DNA of 64,000 nt from the NCBI GenBank assembly GCA_035048495.1, contig CM068553.1, positions 22,383,190 to 22,447,189 on the forward strand, written 5' to 3'. The notes beneath the pieces are model-generated. The model had not been told where the DNA came from. It saw only the letters and a program-made list of their open reading frames with translations, and did no database searches. This document shows, in pieces, positions 58,132 through 64,000 of this stretch (the stretch's first letter is position 1; the number at the start of each line of letters is the position of its first letter). This DNA is from Euptelea pleiosperma (Eukaryota; Streptophyta; Magnoliopsida; Ranunculales; Eupteleaceae). A program made the translations under genes and the position numbers.

Positions 58132-58910
58132 TTAACTTGGTTCTCAGAAAAACCCTGCTTAGCTTGATTCTACTTAAGTCTGATCTTGGAATTCTTGATT
58201 TTCTTGGTAACAGTAAGAATGGCAGGGTCAGACAATCAGGGGGACCAAGTGTCATGAATTATATTTTGACATTCGATCTCCTTGGCCAGTGAGAGAGAAA
58301 GTGAAAAGGTTTAGGCAGTTTGAGGGGAGTGGGGGCAGTGTTAATGAGAAGGGGGCAATGATCAGAGCCATAGGGTATGAGATGGAGAACAGAGGCATCA
58401 GGAAAGAGGAGGCGCCAGGCAATATTTCCAAAACTCTTATCAAGTCGTTCTCGGACATTAGCAAGGCCATGTCTCATATTAGACCAAGCTAAAAGGGGGC
58501 CCTGAGAAACCCAAATCTGAAAATTCAAAATCATTAAGGAAATCGAAATGAGCTCGATTGATGGGTGTGGATGATTGACCGTCCACTTTTTCCCAAGGGG
58601 CTGAGACCTCATTGAAGTCCCCCGCTATCAGCCATGGACCAGAAAGGGCGTTGCCGAAGGAAGCCAGAGTTCTCCAGAGGATCTGTCTATGTTGGGCTTG
58701 AGGTTCACCATAAATGAGTGATAAGGTCCAGGTGGCCGAATTAGGAACAGAAGTAACCCGGAGGTGAATGCCTCGAGTGTTTTGGAACAGAGGTTCCATG
58801 TGGATAGAGTCCTTCCAAGCAACCCACAGTCCACCACTCAAACCTAAGGCGGGTTGAATAACAGGAACAGACATTGAAACCGAACTTTTTACCTAATCGA
58901 TTAAACCATG
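58132..58910 (-). pseudogene. LINE endonuclease domain
   Basis: GLSGGLWVAWKDSIHMEPLF, LSLIYGEPQAQHRQILWRTL, GPWLIAGDFNEVSAPWEK, then in another frame VRERLDKSFGNIAWRLLFPD and YGSDHCPLLI. GDFNE and SDHCPLL are the catalytic motifs of APE-type endonucleases that nick the target. Frames change near 58490-58610 and 58870. The start (NRLGKKFGF near 58890) is not the true N-terminus. Confidence 0.8.
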
Positions 58911-58920
58911 GATATATCTA

Positions 58921-59235
58921 AATCAGACGGCTTTCCTTCCCTTCTTTTTAACATAATAGCCACGCTGATTTGAGCCATTTGTACAATACATCTACGTGGA
59001 AAGTCTTCTGCACGCTGCTGGTACGTTTCTCCCTCACATCTTCCTCAGTTAGTGAACCGCAATCTAGTATGCAACCTTTACATACAAGTATGTAAACAGT
59101 GCATCCACCATTAAATGCTCCTTGAAAAATGTGTTTTTAATTTATAAAATAATTTTTTTGAAAACATTGAAATAACACATTTTCCAAGGGACATCCAACC
59201 GTACTGACACTGTTTGCATACTAAGTTAGCCCGCC
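58921..59235. other. Spacer, no gene
   Basis: No coding sequence or repeat of known type is recognised. Confidence 0.35.
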
Positions 59236-59606
59236 GGAAGAGTAAAACTTCTGTCTTTTCTCCTGTCACAAAGTTATGACAGAAGCTTTGTCACAACGCA
59301 CAATACGAGCCACGTGGCACATTTTTAGATGTTGACCGTATGGATGTTTGGCCAGTCCATCGTTGACCTGTAAAACAAAAATTAGCCTGATTAGTAATTT
59401 CTAAGCGTTTGATTGAAGTTATTTTCCTGGGTTGATTTTAACCATAGGAATCTTGAGCATTATTGAGCGTTATTTGGGGCAAAGATCCAAAGGTTGTAAA
59501 TCACTAATAAGGCTGATTTTTGGTTAGCAGGTCCACTGAGGGACTGGCCAAACATCCATCAGGTCAGGGTCAACTAAGAGTGTGCCATGTGGCTCGTAAG
59601 GTAAAC
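59236..59606. mobile_element. Mutator-like MITE copy, right end truncated
   Basis: Starts GAGTAAAACTTCTGTC and carries both arms (GTATGGATGTTTGGCCAG; inverted GGCCAAACATCCATCAGGTC), ending at GTGCCATGTGGCTCGTAAG. It lacks the outermost right end seen at 5370-5430. Confidence 0.65.
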
Positions 59607-60122
59607 TATTTTTAAAACTTTTATATTTTATATTTTTTTTTCATACCTAAAAAACCTTTCCTGTCCAACGAGAAAATATTGAGTTGTTCCCTTGGACTTC
59701 AAAATTTGAAGTCCACCCCTCCCACAAATGCCCATTGGAGCTTAGTTTAGGGCCTACTGACCTTATGGATGTTTGGACCACCTCTTGGTGGACCTACATA
59801 CCAAAGATCAGCTTGATCGGTGATATATAACAGTTATATTTTAGAAGTTCAAATTTCATGGTCCAAAACTATGTAATTAAATGCTAAATCCAATGGTTAC
59901 AAATCAATAATTATACTGATTTATGATCTGTAAGTTCAGCAAAAGAATTGGACCAAATATGCAGAAGGTAAGTGGGCCCTAAAGAGTAAAACTTTGGTAT
60001 TCTGTAACCATTAGATTTTAGCACTTTTTAAGGCGTTCTTATAGCTGTTGAATGCAACCAACGGCTAAAAATCATCAAACAAGCTGATTTTTGGTACCAC
60101 TGTCTATTAAAGGGTGGGCTAA
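59607..60122. other. Spacer with old MITE traces
   Basis: Weak arm traces (CTTATGGATGTTTGGACCACC near 59761; GATCAGCTTGATCGGTGAT near 59807; AAGCTGATTTTTGGTACCAC near 60080). No gene. Confidence 0.35.
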
Positions 60123-60395
60123 ACCAAGGTTTAAAGGGGACCGTTATAACGGTATAACGGATTGGGGGTGTTACCGTTTTTTCGTTATAATGAAAAAAAT
60201 GCTCAGGGGCAAAAACGGAAAAAAATGGAAAAAAACGGAAATAACAGAAAAAAATGAAAAAAATGACTTAAAATTTGAATTTCAAAATTTCAAAAATGAA
60301 AAATAACGGAAAAAAATGGAAAAAACGAAAATAACGGCCTTTTTTTTCACAAAATTTTTCAGAAAATAATGGTCCATAACGTAACGGGGTAGGTC
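60123..60395. repeat. Degraded element with CGTTATAACGG core
   Basis: CCAAGGTTTAAAGGGGACC, CGTTATAACGGTATAACGG at the left and TCCATAACGTAACGGGG at the right, with an A-rich middle of repeated AACGGAAAAAAATGG. Related to 51382-51735. Confidence 0.45.
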
Positions 60396-60695
60396 CGAAT
60401 ACCAAAAATGCCGCTTCCCAAATTAGAAAGATCTCAGGTATACCTTCATACATCACGACCCTATTAAAAATAAGAGAAGGAAAGTCGTGGGATATTGATA
60501 GATCGACAGTTCCGTCGTTTACGTAAAAAGTTAGGTTTAATTGTTTGTCCACCGATCTTGTGTGATTTACGATTTCGTGTGATAGAAGTTTTACTCCACC
60601 GATCCCCACCCCTCCAAAAAAAATGCCAGTCAACATAATTTGGAGAAGTCTCGTTGGCACGGCACGGCATGCATAGAAAACAATGCTGGTCCCGG

Positions 60696-60873
60696 GAGTA
60701 AAACTTCTGTCACAATCGGATTGCAAATCACATAATCACAGCCAATGAGTTCTCCGCACGTACACCTAAAAGAACCAGTACATGAGTACGTTGCAAAGCA
60801 CTTGTGTACGTGCCGAGAACTCATTGGCTTGTGATTGTGTGATTTACAATTTCATGTGATAGAAGTTTTACTC
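60696..60873. mobile_element. Short hairpin MITE, 178 bp
   Basis: The left arm GAGTAAAACTTCTGTCACAA, AATCACATAATCACAGCC, AATGAGTTCTC is mirrored by the right arm GAGAACTCATTGGC, TTGTGATTGTGTGATT, AGAAGTTTTACTC. The ends match the Mutator-like MITE ends but the interior is different. A lone right-end fragment lies at about 60558-60597. Confidence 0.7.
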
Positions 60874-60998
60874 GGTTTGAAGGTCCCCTGTCAAAATGTC
60901 TGACACGTACTTCAAGGCCTAAACCCAACCCAATTTAACCCTTGGTTAATTGGTTAAGGGTGGTTAACAAGCAGCGAATTTTTTCTCCCACCGACACC

Positions 60999-61399
60999 GA
61001 GTAAAACTTGTCACAGTGCGTTGTGACCGAAGCCGGTCACGACCAACAATATGAGCCACATGGCACATTATTAGAGGGGCTGACCATATGGATGTATGGC
61101 CAATCCCTTTTTAGACTTGCGAACCAAAAATCAACCTGATTAGTGATTTACAACCTTTGGATCTTTGCACCCAAATAACACTCAATAATGCTCAAATTCG
61201 TACGGTTAACATCAATCCATGAAAAAACTTCAATCCAACGCTTGGAAATCCCTGATCGGGTTTATTTTTGGTTTGTAGGCCCACCGAGGGACTGACCAAA
61301 CATCCATATGGTCAGCGCCCTCTAATATTGTGCCAAGTGGCTTATATTGTGGGATGTAACCGGCTTCGTTCACAGCGCGCTGTGACAGAAGGTTTACTC
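60999..61399. mobile_element. Mutator-like MITE copy
   Basis: GAGTAAAACTTGTCACAG at the left and GACAGAAGGTTTACTC at the right with long inverted arms. The middle carries CAACCTTTGGATCTTTGCA and CCATGAAAAAACTTCAATCC. No clear 9-bp duplication is visible. It lies about 270 bp upstream of the EF-hand gene start and may contribute to its 5' region. Confidence 0.7.
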
Positions 61400-61609
61400 T
61401 ACCAAAGCGAACAAGTCAGATCAGCTTTATTTTTAATGTGGATAGAAAGAGATGTGCAGCCACACAAGCGCTGCCATTTGTACATATGGTGTGTTCCACT
61501 GATTTGAAATGGAGAATTTTTGAAGCATGGCACGCGCAAATAAGTTTATGTTTTGCTTAACGGAATCACCTACCAGAACTCGAAACGAAAATCCTTTCAA
61601 GCTCTATCT

Positions 61610-61670
61610 GAGTGGATCATCGATCGCTGTACAAATAAGAGAGAGAGACAGAGAGAGAGAGAGCAGAGAG
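61610..61670 (+). promoter_or_regulatory. GA-rich 5' leader of the EF-hand gene
   Basis: A GAGA tract (61639-61670) directly precedes the chosen ATG, a common feature of plant 5' untranslated leaders. An upstream in-frame ATG exists at 61527, but the frame there translates this GA tract (RERDRERES) and lacks family similarity, so it is probably leader. I see no definite TATA box. Confidence 0.4.
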
Positions 61671-62123
61671 ATGGAGGAGATACGTGAGGTGGCCTTAGCC
61701 TACTACGCAAACGGTTCGGAGGAAGTGAAGCAAGTGGCTAAGAGTTTCTTCGAGGCCATAGATACTGATGGAGATGGAAAGGTAAGCGTTGGCGAGTTTG
61801 AAGAGTATCTGAGGAGGTGGCGTCGCTATAAGCCTGCCTTATTCGCAGAACTAGACAAAGACGGGGACGGTTTTCTAGATTTTGAGGAAGCCCTTGTCTT
61901 CTATTACATGGTTAAACTGAGGAACTCCTTTTGTGACGGGTGTGGTGAGTTTCTAAAGGGCGTTTATTTCACCTGCGTCGACTGCTTCTTCAAGAGCAGC
62001 AATAAGCAACCCTACGATCTCTGCCTCTCCTGTTACCGCACTGCCCAATTTTCCCATCATCATCAAGTCTTTCTCGACAATTACGCCATGCTCAATTCGA
62101 TATGGTCAGGATCGAATAAAGCT
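61671..62123 (+). CDS. First exon of an EF-hand plus ZZ-type zinc-finger protein
   Basis: The 151 codons from ATG 61671 encode a helix (MEEIREVALAYYANGSEEV), two canonical EF-hand loops at residues 31-42 (DTDGDGKVSVGE) and 62-73 (DKDGDGFLDFEE) with Asp at 1, 3, 5 and Glu at 12, then a ZZ zinc finger: C88-x2-C91, C102-x2-C105, C118-x2-C121 and a His cluster at 129-131 (FSHHHQVF), ending FLDNYAML. Calcium binding is expected at both loops; the ZZ finger probably binds a protein partner. The exon ends at AAAGCT|GTAAGT, a strong donor; without splicing the frame stops eight bases later. No stops or shifts are present, unlike everything around it, so it is probably a live host gene. Later exons were not found in the window. 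Genes of this architecture in plants are usually annotated as EF-hand or ZZ-domain proteins of unknown role. Confidence 0.85.
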
Positions 62124-63105
62124 GTAAGTTAATGACTTCCCCTCTTACACCCTCCATTAATTTTAAAATCCTCACCTCCTGCCACCCTCGAGTAGAGTGT
62201 AGCCCAAAAACTGCCCGACCCCTCTACTCAGGCTGCCTAGAGCAAAGCCGGATTCCAAATTGACGCTTTAGACTCACCATGGCTGGGACAGGTTCTCTGG
62301 TTTCAAAGCCCTGATTGCTAATTGGGCCAGGCCTAAGTCTGGCTCGGATGGCCTGTACAGGGGCCTTTTTCTCAAGGTTTTAAATTTTGGTTGAAACACT
62401 GAAATTTCGATTTTGGACCTCACCGAAATGGTTACCGAAACCGAAATTTAAACCTTGCTTATTCTATTGTGTGAGGCAGCCCAACCAGTTACATATGTAG
62501 CACAAGATATTAGGTGATATTATTTTCATACTTTTATTATTTTCTAGTAACATTAGTAATAAGTTGTATCCTTTTTTCATTTGGTGTCCTTATCATTAGG
62601 AATTTTAGGAGACACCTTGTTGGAAACTTCTTGATCGACCAAGAATGTCTCTTTGTACTCCTTACTCATAGACTTCATTTGGTTGTACCCCTCACAAAAG
62701 GGTTCAATTGGGAGTGTTATGTGACTTCTAGGCTGCCATAGGTAGTACATAATATTCTCACAAGTTGCCAAAATGGGATATTACAATTTTTGGAGCTCAT
62801 TCCAAAAGCTATCGGAGAATATAGAAGACAAAATAGAACCTAAAATTCTAGGAGTTCAGAATCAGAGAATACAAAAGTGTATCCAAAGCAATTCCAAGGA
62901 CATGTAGACTAGAGTTTTGCTAAAAAGTTCACCATCTTCTTCCTTTCTTTATTGATTTAACTATCTACACGATCGATTGACTGTGTATATATGATTGATC
63001 ATCTACACGGTTGTTAGACTGTATACTTTTGTATCTTAGTCTTTCACTGAGATTTTAACTTGGTCTCTGACTGGGTTTCGATTTGACAAAACTGATTTTC
63101 TTAAT
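62124..63105 (+). other. Probable first intron of the EF-hand gene
   Basis: Starts with GTAAGT. It contains a short palindromic MITE (62376-62457) and otherwise AT-rich sequence with repeated GATCGATTGAC / GATTGATC motifs near 62970-63000. No acceptor joined to recognisable coding sequence was found. Confidence 0.4.
62376..62457. repeat. Short palindromic MITE-like repeat
   Basis: CAAGGTTTTAAATTTTGGT on the left is mirrored by ACCGAAATTTAAACCTTG on the right, about 82 bp in total. The interior has GAAATTTCG. Noncoding. Confidence 0.55.
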
Positions 63106-64000
63106 TGAAATTCTATCAAAATTTATTTCTAAACTAAAAAACTCGAGTTATTTTCAAAAAGAGATAACATGAATTTTATCCTAAAAGGATTAGGTATTCA
63201 ATTAGAGGTTCATACACAATCTCTATAGAGGAGTTCAACTCTAGGAGACTCAGATTGGATATGAACTTGTATCTTAGTGATAGTGTTGCTAGAAATTCTT
63301 TGTTTGCGCGTGAGGGATCCTCCAGCTATCTCCAGGAAAGAGCATCTCGCCTTGAACCTAGAAATAATAGATTCTTAATTTTTTGAATTTAATAACTTTT
63401 ATAAAATTTTAGAAAAATCAAAACTTTCACATAAGTTCTAACAATCTGAAGATAGTTTCCCCGTGGCTTCTTTATAAAGAAGCCATCTTCTCATAAATCT
63501 ACAATCCTCAACTTGATTTATACGAGAATCATTCTCGATTCACCTAGAGAATCACACTAGGCCGTAGTATTTTAGAGAAATGAATTTCTCAAGGATTCCA
63601 CATTCCTCAACTCAATTTGATTAGTACTCACTCATCCATCAATCACAAAGTTTGATAATATTGAATTCACTCTAAAAGGTTTGTTCTAGGAGATACTTAT
63701 CTTTTGATAAATTCGATAGAACAGTAAATCCTCATTGAAGAATTCGCCCCAGAGACACTCTGCCAATGATGATTCTCCTCTTAGAAGAAGATGATTGCAG
63801 GAAATAATACCCTTCATAGTCTCTTCAAACAATTAGAGCAGTATTCACAATGGATGAACCAGATTTGCTCATGTGAAGATCTCTCAAACAATCTAGAGCC
63901 TTCACAAAGGATGTGCAGATTTGCACAAGTTAAGCTCTCTCAAATTCCAGATCTCTGGACTTACAGAATGATAATCAAGTAAAGTAAAGTAAGATCTCTT
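63106..64000 (-). repeat. Diverged S-type copia LTR, continues past the window
   Basis: From about 63524 the sequence tracks the S-family LTR: CGAGAATCATTCTCG..CACCTAGAGA, CACTCATCCATCAATCACAA, GAAGAATTCGCCCCAGAGAC and, at the end, CAAATTCCAGATCTCTGGAC then AATGATAATCAAGTAAAGT. The start is probably TGAAATTC at 63106, but similarity is weak before 63500. No primer-binding site precedes it. It seems to lie in the intron of the EF-hand gene. Confidence 0.65.

Larger units (their letters stand above)
52091..58920 (-). mobile_element. LINE (plant L1-type) retrotransposon, 5'-truncated and broken
   Basis: On the minus strand the order is endonuclease (about 58260-58910), reverse transcriptase (55841-57847), zinc-binding C-terminal region and RNase H (52135-52440 and 55084-55790), then a poly(A) run (T run on + at 52091-52100). 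This is the order of plant L1-type LINEs with a C-terminal RNase H. It is interrupted by solo LTR C3 (52441-55083) and by a MITE (57848-58131). No ORF1 is visible upstream of the endonuclease, so the 5' end is probably truncated. Confidence 0.85.

Noticed and set aside
61527..61670. Upstream ATG extending the EF-hand protein by 48 residues
   Set aside because: The extension translates the GA-rich leader and lacks conservation features; the Met at 61671 gives the expected family N-terminus.
1..64000. A new cellular or defence system
   Set aside because: Apart from the EF-hand/ZZ exon and the captured dehydrogenase pieces, every coding region is assignable to a known transposon protein family; no unexplained gene cluster remains.

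Overview
The window is a gene-poor stretch of a flowering-plant nuclear genome, built almost entirely from nested transposable elements. The plant assignment rests on Sirevirus-type Ty1/copia elements, a Tekay/Del-like Ty3/gypsy element, CACTA, hAT, PIF/Harbinger-like and Mutator-like DNA elements, a plant L1-type LINE with an RNase H tail, GT-AG introns, and one plant-type EF-hand/ZZ zinc-finger gene. The species cannot be told from the sequence. I see no rRNA gene, tRNA gene, CRISPR array or prokaryotic operon.

Layout, reconstructed from exact target-site duplications (TSDs). The oldest frame on the left is copia copy S1 (minus strand; gag at 43055-43491 and 48091-49260, 5' LTR at 49267-50514). 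Three things sit in S1. (1) A1 (before base 1 to 19375, plus strand) has lost gag-pol but keeps an extra 3' ORF of the putative plant transposon protein type. Its 3' LTR is split by a 15.3-kb CACTA element (2736-18008). That CACTA holds a captured short-chain dehydrogenase fragment, which is split by a 5.55-kb hAT element (4263-9812). The hAT holds a Mutator-like MITE and a solo LTR. (2) A solo LTR of the A family (19382-43049) lies 6 bp from A1. It is split by copia element S2 (20607-42699, TSD ACCTT). S2 is in turn split by a complete Ty3/gypsy element G1 (31296-40136) and by solo LTR C1 (22358-25158). (3) A solo S-family LTR (43492-48090, TSD AAAGC) is split by solo LTR C2 (44644-47689).

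To the right, a CACTA end and a decayed A-like LTR lead to a LINE on the minus strand (about 52091-58920). The LINE is interrupted by solo LTR C3 (52441-55083, TSD TGAAG) and by a TTA-flanked MITE (57848-58131). Then come several inverted-repeat MITEs. The only likely functional host gene begins at 61671: first exon of an EF-hand plus ZZ zinc-finger protein with a clean GT donor. The right edge is a diverged S-type LTR, probably inside that gene's intron.

None of the transposon coding regions is intact. Where a homologous copy or the family pattern allows inference, most stop codons look like C-to-T or G-to-A changes, as expected for methylated, silenced repeats. Three observations stand out. 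A palindrome cluster plus TATA-like box recurs both in the LTRs and just upstream of the extra 3' ORF in two copia families that use different palindromes. A 7-bp-arm hairpin stands before an internal purine tract in both families. Tandem hairpins with a compensatory base-pair change lie in the transcribed part of the gypsy LTR. I found no clearly new cellular system.
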